This document shows, in pieces, positions 37,787 through 49,323 of a stretch of 64,000 bases of DNA. How positions within the stretch are numbered: the first letter of the stretch is position 1; each line of letters begins with the position of its first letter. Under the pieces are notes generated by a model, which was given only the letters and a program-made list of their open reading frames with translations, was not told the origin of the DNA and ran no database searches. This DNA is from Corynebacterium sp. p3-SID1241. Its GTDB lineage: Bacteria > Actinomycetota > Actinomycetes > Mycobacteriales > Mycobacteriaceae. The stretch spans positions 1 to 64,000 of the forward strand of contig JALXWS010000005.1 in the NCBI GenBank assembly GCA_025144025.1. Direction: 5' to 3'. The position numbers were made by a program, and so were the translations under genes.

Positions 37787-37827
37787 TGCCCCGCCGAGAA
37801 TTCGGCGGGGCATTCTGCCGCTAGAAT
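37787..37827 (+). terminator. Hairpin after tal and probable zwf promoter
   Basis: An 11-bp perfect stem TGCCCCGCCGA / TCGGCGGGGCA (37787-37797 / 37802-37812) with a 4-nt loop is followed by a weak T-containing tail. A TAGAAT -10-like box (37822-37827) comes right after it. The tal transcript may be attenuated here while zwf gets its own promoter. Confidence 0.6.
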
Positions 37828-37868
37828 ATTAGCGAGCTTAAAGCCCATAAACTCAGGAAGGATTCTTC

Positions 37869-39401
37869 GTGACCAACTCAGCCGCTTGGGTCAACCCCTT
37901 GCGCAATGCCAGCGACAAGCGATTGCCGCGAATCGCAGGACCCGCGGGCATGGTCATCTTCGGCGTTACCGGTGACCTAGCATATAAAAAGCTACTGCCC
38001 GCAATCTACGACCTAGCGAGCCGTGGCCTCCTACCCGCTGGCTTTACCCTTGTGGGTTATGGTCGCCGTAACTGGGACAAGGTCGCATTCTGCGACTACG
38101 TTCGCTCAGCCGTCATCGCTGGCTCACGTACCGAGTTCAATGAAGATGTCTGGCAGCATTTATCCCAGGGAATCGAATTTGTGCAAGGCTCTTTCGACGA
38201 TGCTGGATTCGATCGCCTCTCGGCGCGTTTGGGCGAGCTAGATCGCGAGCGCGGCACCGGCAGCAACTGGGCATACTACCTTTCGGTTCCCCCGGATTTC
38301 TTCTCCAATATCTGCCACCAGCTGGAGCGGGTGGGCATGGCCAACTCCGTCGAGGACTCGTGGCGCCGAGTAATCATTGAGAAGCCCTTCGGCCACGATC
38401 AAGAGTCTGCCCGCAAGCTCAATGAGATTGTCAACGCCGTCTTCCCCGAGTCCGCGGTCTTCCGCATTGACCATTATTTGGGCAAAGAAACGGTGCAAAA
38501 CATCATGGCTTTGCGCTTTGCGAATCAAATTTTTGAACCCATGTGGAACGCCCACTACATCGATCACGTCCAAATCACCATGGCCGAAGATATTGGCCTT
38601 GGCGGCCGCGCTGGCTATTATGACGGCATCGGTGCGGCTCGAGATGTCATCCAGAACCACCTGCTGCAGCTTTTGGCTCTAGTTGCGATGGAAGAACCGT
38701 CCTCCTTCGAACCTGAGGCGCTGCAGGCAGAAAAGGTCAAGGTGCTGCGCGCTACCCACGCCGTGCACCCACTCAATAAAACAACTGCTCGCGGCCAATA
38801 CTCCGCCGGCTGGCAAGGCTCCGAGTTCGTCAAGGGCTTGCGCGAAGAAGAAGGCTTCGACCCGGAGTCCACGACGGAGACCTATGCAGCCTGCACCTTG
38901 GAAGTAAACTCCCGCCGCTGGGGAGGAGTACCCTTTTACCTGCGCACGGGCAAGCGCTTGGGCCGCCGCGTGACCGAGATTGCGCTGGTATTCAAGGCAG
39001 CGCCAAATCAACCATTCATCGACGGCCAGACCGATGCGCTGGGACGAAACGCCGTAGTCATCCGCGTGCAGCCGGATGAAGGTGTCACCATGCGCTTTGG
39101 TTCCAAGGTGCCCGGCTCCACAATGGAGGTCCGCGACGTCAATATGGACTTTGCTTATGCTGAGGCCTTTACCGAGGAATCTCCGGAAGCATACGAGCGC
39201 CTGATTTTGGATGCCCTCCTCGATGAGTCCTCGCTCTTCCCCACCAACGAAGAGGTGGAACTTTCCTGGTCGATTTTGGATCCCATTATCGATTACTGGT
39301 CCGAAGCAGGTCAACCGGAGGAATACCGCGCTGGCACGTGGGGCCCAGAATCCGCCGATAGAATGTTGCGCCGCCGGGGGCACTCCTGGCGCCGCCCATA
39401 G
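37869..39401 (+). CDS. zwf: Glucose-6-phosphate dehydrogenase
   Basis: A 510-residue enzyme starting the oxidative pentose phosphate pathway. The NADP-binding fold begins MVIFGVTGDLAYKKLLPAIYDL. The substrate motif RIDHYLGKETVQNIMALRFAN includes the key His and Lys, and the C-terminal part has RRWGGVPFYLRTGKRLG. The GTG start has AGGAAGGA 6 nt upstream. It works with OpcA, encoded directly downstream. Confidence 0.97.
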   Translation: MTNSAAWVNPLRNASDKRLPRIAGPAGMVIFGVTGDLAYKKLLPAIYDLASRGLLPAGFTLVGYGRRNWDKVAFCDYVRSAVIAGSRTEFNEDVWQHLSQGIEFVQGSFDDAGFDRLSARLGELDRERGTGSNWAYYLSVPPDFFSNICHQLERVGMANSVEDSWRRVIIEKPFGHDQESARKLNEIVNAVFPESAVFRIDHYLGKETVQNIMALRFANQIFEPMWNAHYIDHVQITMAEDIGLGGRAGYYDGIGAARDVIQNHLLQLLALVAMEEPSSFEPEALQAEKVKVLRATHAVHPLNKTTARGQYSAGWQGSEFVKGLREEEGFDPESTTETYAACTLEVNSRRWGGVPFYLRTGKRLGRRVTEIALVFKAAPNQPFIDGQTDALGRNAVVIRVQPDEGVTMRFGSKVPGSTMEVRDVNMDFAYAEAFTEESPEAYERLILDALLDESSLFPTNEEVELSWSILDPIIDYWSEAGQPEEYRAGTWGPESADRMLRRRGHSWRRP

Positions 39402-39415
39402 GAGGGACGCAGACA

Positions 39416-40351
39416 ATGATTATTCCATTGCCCAATACCACTACGCGTGAAATCTCCAAGAAGCTGGTGGAGGCGCAAGAACACTACACCCTAACTACCG
39501 GCCGAGTGCTCACCCTCATTGTCGCGGCACGCGAGGACGATGACCTCGAAAATATCCTTGCCTCCGTGCGCGATGCTTCCCACGAGCATCCATCGCGCGT
39601 ATTAGTCGTCGTAACCGGTGACCGGCAAGCAGAAACCCATCTCGATGCCCAGCTGCGCGTTGGCGGTGAAGCGGGCGCTTCTGAGATGGTTATCATGAAG
39701 CTTCACGGTGCCTTGGTAGACCAAGACGAAGCCGTTGTCACACCGCTACTCCTTCCCGATACCCCATTGGTTGCTTGGTGGCCCACCTTATGCCCACCCG
39801 ATCCAGCCACCAGCTCAGTAGGAAAGCTGGCTCAACGTCGCATCACTAACGTGGCTTTTGATGGCCGTGTTTCTGGTGAAGCTCTGCGAACCTTGTCAGC
39901 CGGATATACCCCAGGTGATTCCGATATGTCGTGGGCTGCCATCACTTTGTGGCGTGGTGTCGTCGCCTCGGCTTTAGACCGCCATCCACACGAACCCGTA
40001 ACCTCGGTCGAGGTTGCAGGCCCCGCCGGCCATCCAGCGCCCGACTTTGCAGCGGGCTGGTTGCTCGACCGCTTAGCGGTTCCGGTCCACCGCACAGTTA
40101 CAGAATCGGAAGAACACCACTTCCCCGTGGCTCACCTGCGTTTTAATCGGGAAACTAGCCACGTCGATGTCGACGTCGTTGATGAGCGGACGGTGCGTGT
40201 CTGCGTTCCAGGCTCCCCGGATTCCCTAGTCAGCCTGAACAATCGTTCTCAAACTGAAGTGCTCTCTGAAGAACTGCGTCATCTAGACGCCGATAAAACC
40301 TACGCCCAAGCGCTCCGCGCCCTCGCCCAAGTAGACTACAGTAATCAGTAA
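39416..40351 (+). CDS. opcA: Glucose-6-phosphate dehydrogenase assembly protein OpcA
   Basis: A 311-residue accessory protein needed for G6PDH activity in actinobacteria and cyanobacteria. The family pattern is visible in NTTTREISKKLVEAQE, RVLTLIVAAREDDDLENILASV, ASEMVIMKLHGALVDQDEAVVTPLLLPDTPLVAWWP, and the C-terminal acidic, strand-rich domain. GGAGG lies 10 nt upstream. It follows zwf by 14 bp, which supports a role as its partner. Confidence 0.95.
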   Translation: MIIPLPNTTTREISKKLVEAQEHYTLTTGRVLTLIVAAREDDDLENILASVRDASHEHPSRVLVVVTGDRQAETHLDAQLRVGGEAGASEMVIMKLHGALVDQDEAVVTPLLLPDTPLVAWWPTLCPPDPATSSVGKLAQRRITNVAFDGRVSGEALRTLSAGYTPGDSDMSWAAITLWRGVVASALDRHPHEPVTSVEVAGPAGHPAPDFAAGWLLDRLAVPVHRTVTESEEHHFPVAHLRFNRETSHVDVDVVDERTVRVCVPGSPDSLVSLNNRSQTEVLSEELRHLDADKTYAQALRALAQVDYSNQ

Positions 40352-40393
40352 AACGGCTTAACCCCGATTCTTTGCAAAGGATTTCGATACATA

Positions 40394-41155
40394 ATGGTAG
40401 CTCTTCACCGCGTAAGCGATGTGGATGACCTTATCTCACAGGCCGCACTCAAATTCATCGATACCGTAGCCCGCATTCAGGCGGCAGGTGGCGGCCTCCA
40501 CCACGATGGCATTGCGCGTGTTGTCCTCACCGGTGGCAGTGCAGGAATCGGGGTTCTCCATGAGCTTGCTCGGTTGGATTTCGCGGCACAGCAACAGGGT
40601 GAAAACTTCCCCGCGCAGCGAATCGATTGGGCGCGCGTACACGTATTCTTTGGTGATGAGCGCAATGTGCCCGTGACAGATGCCGATTCTAATGAGGGCC
40701 AAGCCCGTGCCGCCCTGCTTAACCACGTGGATATTCCGGATCAAAACATTCACGGCTTTGATCTAGGCGCGGTTTCCATGGAAGCTGCGGCAAGTGCTTA
40801 TGAACCGGAGCTGAAAGAGTTTGCTCCTAATGGATTCGATCTGCACTTGCTAGGTATGGGAGAAGAGGGCCATATCAATTCTTTGTTCCCTCACTCTTCC
40901 GCCATCCGGGAGCAGGAGGAATTAGCTGTTCCGGTGCATGATTCCCCCAAGCCCCCGAGCGAACGAATCACGCTTACCCTTCCCGCGGTTAACCGATCCG
41001 AACGCATCTGGCTCCTTGTGGCTGGCGAGGCCAAGGCGGAAGCAGCCAAGCACGTCGTAGAGGGCGCGGATCCAGAAGAATGGCCGGCTGCTGGTGCCCA
41101 CGGACGAGCAGAAACCATCCTTTTCCTAGCGGATGACGCTGTGTCCGAGTTATAA
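40394..41155 (+). CDS. pgl: 6-phosphogluconolactonase
   Basis: A 253-residue enzyme (often named devB) hydrolysing 6-phosphogluconolactone. It shows the phosphate-binding LTGGSAGIGVLHELA, RVHVFFGDERNVPVTDADSN, and the catalytic region FDLHLLGMGEEGHINSLFPHS. It is the last gene of the pentose phosphate operon, 42 bp after opcA. The next gene, secG, is convergent. Confidence 0.95.
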   Translation: MVALHRVSDVDDLISQAALKFIDTVARIQAAGGGLHHDGIARVVLTGGSAGIGVLHELARLDFAAQQQGENFPAQRIDWARVHVFFGDERNVPVTDADSNEGQARAALLNHVDIPDQNIHGFDLGAVSMEAAASAYEPELKEFAPNGFDLHLLGMGEEGHINSLFPHSSAIREQEELAVPVHDSPKPPSERITLTLPAVNRSERIWLLVAGEAKAEAAKHVVEGADPEEWPAAGAHGRAETILFLADDAVSEL

Positions 41156-41204
41156 GCAAGATTTCGCCCTAGACCGGCACGACCTCACCTATAAACATAA
41201 AAGA

Positions 41205-41271
41205 GCGCCGACACCGCTCCCCTCGTCATTCCGTTGAAGGAAAGCGAGAGATTGGAAGCTTGTGTCGGCGC
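41205..41271. terminator. Long stem-loop between pgl and secG
   Basis: GCGCCGACAC (41205-41214) pairs with GTGTCGGCGC (41262-41271) across a 47-nt loop in the gap between two convergent genes. It is probably a bidirectional transcription end, though there is no long T run. Confidence 0.5.
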
Positions 41272-41293
41272 CTTCTGCGTCGAACCCTAGTTT

Positions 41294-41527
41294 CTAGGCG
41301 TACGCTTGGATCAGGTTTAGGCCCACGATGCATGCAAGCCAGATGATAACCATAACCACGGTGTAGCGGTCGAGGTTCTTTTCCACGACGGTCGAGCCGG
41401 AAAGGTTCGACTGTACACCGCCACCAAAGAGGCTGGACAAGCCGCCACCCTTGCCCTTGTGCAATAGCACGAAGATGGACATCAAAATAGCTGCGATGAC
41501 CAAGATGATTTCCAGTGCCAAGACCAT
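41294..41527 (-). CDS. secG: Preprotein translocase subunit SecG
   Basis: A 77-residue membrane protein with two hydrophobic helices (LEIILVIAAILMSIFVLLHKGKGGGL and TVVMVIIWLACIVGLNLI). The loop between them carries the typical SecG glycine-rich SSLFGGGVQ stretch. It assists SecYE in protein export. It follows tpiA with a gap of about 185 bp; in C. glutamicum ppc lies in this interval but it is absent here. Confidence 0.95.
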   Translation of the reverse strand: MVLALEIILVIAAILMSIFVLLHKGKGGGLSSLFGGGVQSNLSGSTVVEKNLDRYTVVMVIIWLACIVGLNLIQAYA

Positions 41528-41647
41528 GAGGATAATCCTTATTTCTAACGTGCGCTCTGCGGTTGCCTTATATCACCCGCTGGCGCGGTAACGTACTTTT
41601 GCGCTTTGCGTCTTGCAAAGCAATCACACCGGCCCACTGTACACCAC

Positions 41648-41678
41648 GGCGCGGGCTGGAAACAGTCCAACCCGCGCC
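41648..41678 (-). terminator. Hairpin after tpiA
   Basis: GGCGCGGG (41648-41655) pairs with CCCGCGCC (41671-41678), with CTGG/CCAA partly extending the stem. It lies 34 bp past the tpiA stop. There is no clear T run, so it may be a weak terminator or an mRNA 3'-end stabiliser. Confidence 0.45.
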
Positions 41679-41711
41679 AAGGCACCAACCTGTGACAGGT
41701 GGTAACTGCTG

Positions 41712-42494
41712 TTAGTTCAGTGCGTTTGCTGCATTAGCAGCCAGCTTGGCAAACTCTTCGCCGACCAAGGAAGCGCCGCCGATGAGGCCGCCATCAACGT
41801 CCGGCTTGCTGACGATTTCCGCTACAGAATCAACCTTGACGGAACCGCCATAGAGAATGCGGATGCCTTCCGCAACTTCATCGCCGGCCAGCTCCTTGAC
41901 GAGCTCGCGGATAGCGGCGCAAACTTCTTGCGCGTCGTCTGCGGAGGCTACCTTGCCGGTGCCAATGGCCCAGACCGGCTCATAAGCGATGACGGTCTTG
42001 GCAAGCTCCTCCGAGCTGAGACCAGCCAGGGAGTTGCGGGTCTGGTTGACCACGTAGTCCACATGGGTACCGGACTCACGCACGGTCAGTGGCTCGCCCA
42101 CGCATACAATCGGGCTTATATCGTTGTCCAAAGCTGCCGCGGCCTTTTCCGCAACGAGATTATCGGTCTCGCCGTGGTACTGACGGCGCTCCGAGTGGCC
42201 TACTACAACCCAGCTGCAGCCAAGCTTAGCCAGCATCTGACCGGATACCTCACCGGTGAAAGCACCTGACTCGTGCTTGGAGATGTCTTGCGCTCCGTAG
42301 GTGATCTGCAGCTTATCGCCCTCTACCAGCGTCTGAATGGTGCGAATATCGGTAAACGGGACCATGTAGGCCACGTCAACCTTCTCGTAGTAATCCTTTG
42401 GCAGAGAAAAGGCGAACTTCTGAACAGAGCCGATGGCCTCAACGTGGTCGAGGTTCATCTTCCAGTTACCTGCAATAAGTGGGGTACGTGCCAT
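41712..42494 (-). CDS. tpiA: Triosephosphate isomerase
   Basis: A 260-residue glycolytic enzyme. It has N-terminal [11 protein letters not shown] (catalytic Lys), [12 protein letters not shown] (catalytic His), [14 protein letters not shown] (catalytic Glu) and [11 protein letters not shown]. The ATG at 42494 is supported by GAGAGGA 7 nt upstream. It is downstream of pgk with a gap of about 40 bp. Confidence 0.97.
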   Translation of the reverse strand: MARTPLIAGNWKMNLDHVEAIGSVQKFAFSLPKDYYEKVDVAYMVPFTDIRTIQTLVEGDKLQITYGAQDISKHESGAFTGEVSGQMLAKLGCSWVVVGHSERRQYHGETDNLVAEKAAAALDNDISPIVCVGEPLTVRESGTHVDYVVNQTRNSLAGLSSEELAKTVIAYEPVWAIGTGKVASADDAQEVCAAIRELVKELAGDEVAEGIRILYGGSVKVDSVAEIVSKPDVDGGLIGGASLVGEEFAKLAANAANALN

Positions 42495-42533
42495 GAATTT
42501 ATCCTCTCTTTCTGGCAAGTTAAGAAGGCTGTT

Positions 42534-43751
42534 TTAGGCTTCCAAAACAGAAACGCCCGGTAGTGCCTTGCCCTCTAGGTACTCGAGGGAGGCACCACCT
42601 CCGGTGGAGATGTGGCTAAAGCCATCCTCGTCAAGGCCGAGCATGCGCACCGAGGCAGCGGAGTCGCCGCCGCCGACGACGGAGAAGGAACCGTTCTTTG
42701 CAGTGGCGTCGATAATGGCCTGCGCTACACCAGCGGTGCCCTTGGAGAAGGCCTCCATTTCGAAGACACCCATTGGGCCGTTCCAGAACACGGTCTTGGA
42801 AGAGGCGAGAACCTCTGCGAACTTCTCCACGGACTTAGGTCCAATATCTAGGGACATCCAGCCCTCAGGGATGCTATTGAGTTCGACCACTTGGGTCTCT
42901 GCATCTGCTGCGAACTTGCTTGCGGCAGTGAGATCAACCGGGAGGACCAGCTTGTCACCGAAGCGCTCAAGGAGGTCCTTGCAGTTATCGATCTGGTCTT
43001 CCTGCAGCAAGGACTCTTGGACGTTATAGCCCTTAGCAGCCAGCAGGGTATAGCACATGCCGCCACCAATGATGACCCTGTCTGCCCTGCCTGCCAGCGC
43101 CTCAATCACGCCGAGCTTATCCGAGACCTTAGCGCCGCCGAGTACTACGACGTACGGGTGCGCCGGCTCCTTGGCCACGGTGGAGAGAACCGAAAGCTCC
43201 TTTTCTACCAACTTGCCTGCGTAAGCAGGCAGGCGCTTAGCGACGTCATACACAGATGCCTGCGCACGGTGAACAACACCAAAGCCATCAGAGACAAAAG
43301 CGCCGTTATCGGCTGCCAGAGCAACGAGCTCGTCAGCGAACTGGCCGCGCTCCGCCTCGTCCTTGGAGGTTTCACGAGGATCGAAGCGGACGTTTTCTAC
43401 CAACATCACGTCGCCGTCGTTGAGGCCGTTCGCACGCTCATGAGCGTCTTCCCCGGTGACATCGCCGGCCAAGGCGACGTACTGGCCAAGTGCCTCAGAC
43501 AGCGCCTCTGCTACTGGGACCAAGGAATACTTAGCGTTCACCTCACCCTTTGGGCGACCCAGGTGTGCGGAAAGAATGACCTTTGCGCCGCCTTCTACCA
43601 GTGCCTTGATGGTCGGAAGAGAAGCGTTGATGCGTCCCGGATCGGTAATATTTCCCTCTTCATCGAGTGGAACATTGAAGTCAGAGCGAACAAGGACGTG
43701 GCGGGATTCGACGCCCTCCTTGAGGAGGTCGTCAAGAGTCTGGAAAGCCAT
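42534..43751 (-). CDS. pgk: Phosphoglycerate kinase
   Basis: A 405-residue glycolytic kinase. It has [54 protein letters not shown] and the nucleotide-binding C-terminal [22 protein letters not shown] lies 6 nt before the ATG. It is transcribed with gap upstream (117-bp gap) and tpiA downstream. Confidence 0.97.
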   Translation of the reverse strand: MAFQTLDDLLKEGVESRHVLVRSDFNVPLDEEGNITDPGRINASLPTIKALVEGGAKVILSAHLGRPKGEVNAKYSLVPVAEALSEALGQYVALAGDVTGEDAHERANGLNDGDVMLVENVRFDPRETSKDEAERGQFADELVALAADNGAFVSDGFGVVHRAQASVYDVAKRLPAYAGKLVEKELSVLSTVAKEPAHPYVVVLGGAKVSDKLGVIEALAGRADRVIIGGGMCYTLLAAKGYNVQESLLQEDQIDNCKDLLERFGDKLVLPVDLTAASKFAADAETQVVELNSIPEGWMSLDIGPKSVEKFAEVLASSKTVFWNGPMGVFEMEAFSKGTAGVAQAIIDATAKNGSFSVVGGGDSAASVRMLGLDEDGFSHISTGGGASLEYLEGKALPGVSVLEA

Positions 43752-43868
43752 TATTTACTCCTTAATTATTTCGGATGGGTTAAAGGCTATAGATATAAGA
43801 ATACCGACCGCGACGCAGCGCCGTTTGGGCTTGCATCGGGGCCGGATTCTCATTGCTGGAGCTCTAGT

Positions 43869-45408
<1,540 letters not shown>

Positions 45409-47055
45409 TTGTTCGAAATTAATACCTCTGCTGTGGGCGACAGCCTCGGGCTTACCGCTCTCGTGGCGATTCTCCCCCTCATCGCATTCTTTATCATGCT
45501 GCTCGGAGTCAAAGCGCGCGCCCATACATCTGGTGCCGTGGCCCTTGCAGTATCCATCCTTATCGCAATCCTCGGCTTTTCTATGCCGGTAGATATGGCA
45601 TTGTCCTCCGCTGTGCGCGGCGGGCTCTTCGGTCTACTGCCCATCGTCTGGGTGATCATCACCGCTATTTGGTTCTATGAGATCACCGTTGCTTCTGGGC
45701 GCTTCGAGGACTTGCGCAAAACTTTTGACCTTTTGGGCGATGGCGATATTCGTATCCAGGCTATCCTTATTGCCTTTTGCTTCGGTGGCTTGCTCGAGGC
45801 TCTCGCTGGCTTCGGCGCACCCGTTGCGATTACCGCAACCATGATTATGGCGCTAGGGGTAAAACCACTACGTGCTGCGACTGTGGTGTTGATCGCTAAT
45901 ACCGCCCCAGTTGCCTTTGGCGCTGTCGGCATTCCGGTCACTACCGCCGGCGAGGTTGCCGGTCGCAGTGCTGATCAAACGCATGATATTGCCGCGTTGA
46001 TTTCTTTGCAGGTGCTGCTTATCGCCGCCATTGTTCCTTTCCTTATTGCCTTCATCCTGGATGGGATCCGTGGCGTCAAGGAGACTGCGCCGGCAGCGGC
46101 TGTCATCGGCGTCTCTTTCGCCCTTGCACAGTGGCTGGCTGCAACCTTCTTTGCCTACCAGCTCACCAACGTCATCGCCTGCATCGTCTCGTTGGGCTGT
46201 GCTTTTGCATTCCTACGTGTGTGGAAGCCCAACGGCGTCAAGGAATTGCGCGAGCGACTTGAGCTGCCAGCAGCTGAATCTACAACTGACCTAAACGGCC
46301 GCCGCATTTGGATGGCGCTGTTGCCCTATGCAGTAGTAACTGTCGTCTTCGCTGTCGCCACTGCCGCGCCCGCTATCTTCGGTTTCTTCAAGCTCCACTT
46401 TGCATGGCCGTTGCTAGATGACGCGATTGTCGACGCCGATGGCAAACTCATGGATACCAGCTTTAGCTTCAATGTCTTTGGCAACCCAGGTACGCTTCTT
46501 CTGCTTTCTGGAATCATCGTCGCGGTTGTCTATCACTTCTTCAATGAAAATGGCCGCTATAGCCTAAGTTTTGGACAGCCGGTAAGTGCTTTTGGCGACG
46601 TCGTTAGCCGCATGAAATTCTCCGCGCTGACTATTATCTTGGTCTTGGCCTTGGCATACACCATGAACTATTCGGGCCAAACCATTGCTATCGGCGAATT
46701 CGTCTCTTCTGCTGGCGGTATCTTCGCTCTCTTCGCTCCAGTCCTAGGCTGGATCGGTACCGCAGTAACCGGCTCCGACACCTCCGCCAATGCCCTCTTT
46801 GCCAACCTGCAAGTGGCAGCAGCAGAACGCATCAGTGTGAACCCAGACCTCATGCTTGCTGCTAACACCGCTGGCGGCGTCGTGGGCAAAATGATCTCCC
46901 CGCAATCTCTCGCGATTGCGGCAACCGCCGTCAATATGGAAGGCAAGGAATCCGTCATCCTGAAAAACGTTGTGGGTTACTCGGTCGCCTTCTTGGCCGC
47001 CGTGTGCGTCATCGTATTCTTGATGACCAACGTCCTAGGCTTCTTGGTTCCCTAG
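45409..47055 (+). CDS. lctP: L-lactate permease (LctP family)
   Basis: A 548-residue protein with about 13 membrane helices. Family motifs include IWFYEITVASGRFEDLRKTF, FCFGGLLEALAGFGAPVAITATMIM, the conserved ANTAPVAFGAVGIPV, and the late GWIGTAVTGSDTSANALFANLQ with NTAGGVVGKMISPQS. It imports lactate (or glycolate) with protons. The TTG at 45409 is chosen because AAGGA lies 6 nt upstream and it gives the usual family length of about 550. It lies between gap and whiA, where C. glutamicum has no such gene as far as I recall. Confidence 0.92.
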   Translation: MFEINTSAVGDSLGLTALVAILPLIAFFIMLLGVKARAHTSGAVALAVSILIAILGFSMPVDMALSSAVRGGLFGLLPIVWVIITAIWFYEITVASGRFEDLRKTFDLLGDGDIRIQAILIAFCFGGLLEALAGFGAPVAITATMIMALGVKPLRAATVVLIANTAPVAFGAVGIPVTTAGEVAGRSADQTHDIAALISLQVLLIAAIVPFLIAFILDGIRGVKETAPAAAVIGVSFALAQWLAATFFAYQLTNVIACIVSLGCAFAFLRVWKPNGVKELRERLELPAAESTTDLNGRRIWMALLPYAVVTVVFAVATAAPAIFGFFKLHFAWPLLDDAIVDADGKLMDTSFSFNVFGNPGTLLLLSGIIVAVVYHFFNENGRYSLSFGQPVSAFGDVVSRMKFSALTIILVLALAYTMNYSGQTIAIGEFVSSAGGIFALFAPVLGWIGTAVTGSDTSANALFANLQVAAAERISVNPDLMLAANTAGGVVGKMISPQSLAIAATAVNMEGKESVILKNVVGYSVAFLAAVCVIVFLMTNVLGFLVP

Positions 47056-47074
47056 GCCTCGCCCCCACTGAAGA

Positions 47075-47129
47075 CACAACTCCCCGCAGCACAGCTACCT
47101 CTTCGGTATTCGTGGTGCGGGGAGTTGTG
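47075..47129. terminator. 14-bp perfect stem-loop between lctP and whiA
   Basis: CACAACTCCCCGCA (47075-47088) pairs perfectly with TGCGGGGAGTTGTG (47116-47129). The 27-nt loop includes a small TACC/GGTA hairpin. It lies between convergent genes and should end transcription from both sides, although neither flank has a long T run. Confidence 0.65.
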
Positions 47130-47152
47130 CATCTGTGCGCTGTTCCGAGAAC

Positions 47153-48142
47153 TTAAGACTCGTTGAAAAGATCCTCCGTAATAGCGTGGTTGGTATCGGG
47201 GATATCAAGTTCCTTCGCGCGCTTATCAGCCATAGACAACAGGCGACGAATGCGGCCAGCCACCGCATCCTTGGTCATGGGTGGTTCAGCCAAGCGGCCG
47301 AGTTCCTCTAGCGAGGCCTCCCGATGCTGTACTCGGAGGCGCCCCGCATCTGCGAGGTGCTCAGGAACGTCATCACCGAGAATCTCCATAGCCCGCTCGA
47401 CGCGCGCCGCAGCCGTTACTGCCGCACGGGCCGAGCGGCGGAGGTTGGCATCATCAAAATTATCCAAGCGCCGAGACGTATCATGAGCCTCCCGCTTCAC
47501 GCGCTTTTTCTCCCAGCTCAATCGTGTTTCTTGCGCGCCCATCCGGGTCAGTAGCGCCCCGATGGCATCGCCATCTCGCACGACTACGCGGTCCTCGCCG
47601 CGCGTCTCCTTGGTTTTGGCGGAAATGCCTAAGCGACGAGCACACCCCACCAGCGCCAACGCGGCTTCCTGGCACGGGCACGTTACCTCCAGTGCGGACG
47701 AACGCCCAGGCTCAGTAAGGCTGCCGTGCGCCAAAAAGGCGCCCCGCCACGCTGCCTCACTATCAGCAACAGTGCCGGAAATTACTTGTGGCGGCAGCCC
47801 TACGACTGCGTGGCCGGAACGGGTGATGAGTCCTAGGCGGCGTGTCAGCTCTTTCGCCCCAGTGGAAATTCGTACGGTAACACGACTTTTCTTCGTGGTT
47901 CCTGCAGGGCCAACAACGTGACTATCAGCGGCAATCCCATAGAGATCATCTAGTGCAGTGATCACGCGGCGAGCAATGGCGTGGCTTTCCAGCTCCAGTT
48001 CATAAGACATGTTGTCACCGGAAATATCCAGCTCGCCGGCAAAACGCAAAATCGCCGCTAATTCTGCAGCACGAGCGGACTGGCGCGGCACGACGACAGC
48101 CGTTAGTTCTTCTTTGACCTGCTCGGTCAATGGTGTGGTCAC
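47153..48142 (-). CDS. whiA: WhiA, DNA-binding regulator of division/sporulation type
   Basis: A 329-residue protein combining a degenerate LAGLIDADG homing-endonuclease-like N-terminal part (about residues 1-210, with [17 protein letters not shown] and [17 protein letters not shown]) and a C-terminal helix-turn-helix ([32 protein letters not shown]). It is a conserved Gram-positive factor linked to cell division. The GTG start gives the family length. It ends the leftward rapZ-yvcK-whiA group. Confidence 0.95.
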   Translation of the reverse strand: MTTPLTEQVKEELTAVVVPRQSARAAELAAILRFAGELDISGDNMSYELELESHAIARRVITALDDLYGIAADSHVVGPAGTTKKSRVTVRISTGAKELTRRLGLITRSGHAVVGLPPQVISGTVADSEAAWRGAFLAHGSLTEPGRSSALEVTCPCQEAALALVGCARRLGISAKTKETRGEDRVVVRDGDAIGALLTRMGAQETRLSWEKKRVKREAHDTSRRLDNFDDANLRRSARAAVTAAARVERAMEILGDDVPEHLADAGRLRVQHREASLEELGRLAEPPMTKDAVAGRIRRLLSMADKRAKELDIPDTNHAITEDLFNES

Positions 48143-48325
48143 CTAGTTCGCCCCATTTCTATACTCACAATCACAAGGAATTTATGTACTCCAAGAGCCC
48201 TTGCTCAAGGGTAATCGCGGTGAAAGGATTTCTGTCATCATACCGCGAGCACCCGTGCCCCGCGCACTCGGCCGATCGCCGGCATCGACACGCAGGCCTT
48301 GACCATCAACGCCGTGCAAAGCGCC

Positions 48326-49300
48326 CTAGTTGCGGAAGGCCGAATACAACTCCAAGAGCGCCGCTGAAAGCTTTTCTGGATCATGCTTATTGACACTCCG
48401 GCCGTCGGCATCGACGTGGCTAACATCGGCAAACGTTGCGCGGGCGCCTAGAGATTGCGCCGCACGCTGGATGTAGACGCGCTCGCTATCTGAGGGTAAA
48501 GCAGCCCCGTCCACCAGAATGCGGTCGATACGCAAATCTGGGGCGTGCTGTGACAGAACGTGCAAATGGCGTTCTGCAGAAAAACCAGGGGTTTCGCCCG
48601 GCTCAGCTGAAAGATTAAGCACGACGACTCGCAGGGCGTTAGAAGCAGAGATTGCCTCCACTACTTGGGGTACGAGAGTGTGCGGTAGCACTGAACTAAA
48701 CCAAGAGCCCGGGCCAATGGTGATGAGGTCCGCGCGTTGAATGGCGTCGAGCGCGTCCGGATTTGCGCTGGGCCGCTCGGGAAGGATACGCACGCGCCGC
48801 ACCTGGCCCGGGGTAGACGCAACCGCGACTTGGCCGCGGACTTGGCGCATGACTCGGGGGTCATCGTCAAGCCCGGCCACATCCGCCTCGATATCTAAGG
48901 CCTGATTGGCAACTGGAAACACCCGCCCCTGGGAATTAGTGAGCTCGGCGATGGTGTCCAATGCGGCTTGGTAGTCCCCTAGAACGTCGGTCAACCCCGC
49001 GATCATAAGGTTTCCTACCGCATGGCCTGCCATGGCACCGTTGCCGCCGAATCGGTGCTGCAAAGTCTTTGCCCACAGATCTCCCACTGGGTCGCTATTG
49101 GCCAGTGCGGCTAGTGCCATGCGCAGATCGCCGGGCGGAATAATCTCCAGCTCGCGACGCAAGCGACCAGAAGACCCGCCATCGTCAGCGACAGTAACAA
49201 TGGCGGAAATATCGGCCGCCTGGCTAAGGCGTGCGGATAGAAGGGTTTGATAAAGTCCATGGCCCCCGCCAAGGCAGACCATGTGAGAAGGATTTGTCAT
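48326..49300 (-). CDS. yvcK: YvcK/CuvA-type gluconeogenesis factor
   Basis: A 324-residue protein of the 2-phospho-L-lactate transferase-like family. It opens with the sugar-nucleotide binding MVCLGGGHGLYQTLLSAR and continues TVADDGGSSGRLRRELEIIPPGDLRMAL, NLMIAGLTDVLGDYQAAL and the UDP-sugar pocket TIGPGSWFSSVLPHTLVPQV. In other bacteria it supports peptidoglycan synthesis during growth on gluconeogenic carbon. It sits between rapZ (23 bp) and whiA (183 bp), the standard order. Confidence 0.94.
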   Translation of the reverse strand: MTNPSHMVCLGGGHGLYQTLLSARLSQAADISAIVTVADDGGSSGRLRRELEIIPPGDLRMALAALANSDPVGDLWAKTLQHRFGGNGAMAGHAVGNLMIAGLTDVLGDYQAALDTIAELTNSQGRVFPVANQALDIEADVAGLDDDPRVMRQVRGQVAVASTPGQVRRVRILPERPSANPDALDAIQRADLITIGPGSWFSSVLPHTLVPQVVEAISASNALRVVVLNLSAEPGETPGFSAERHLHVLSQHAPDLRIDRILVDGAALPSDSERVYIQRAAQSLGARATFADVSHVDADGRSVNKHDPEKLSAALLELYSAFRN

Positions 49301-49323
49301 AAAAGTGCTAGTACTCCTGTGCT

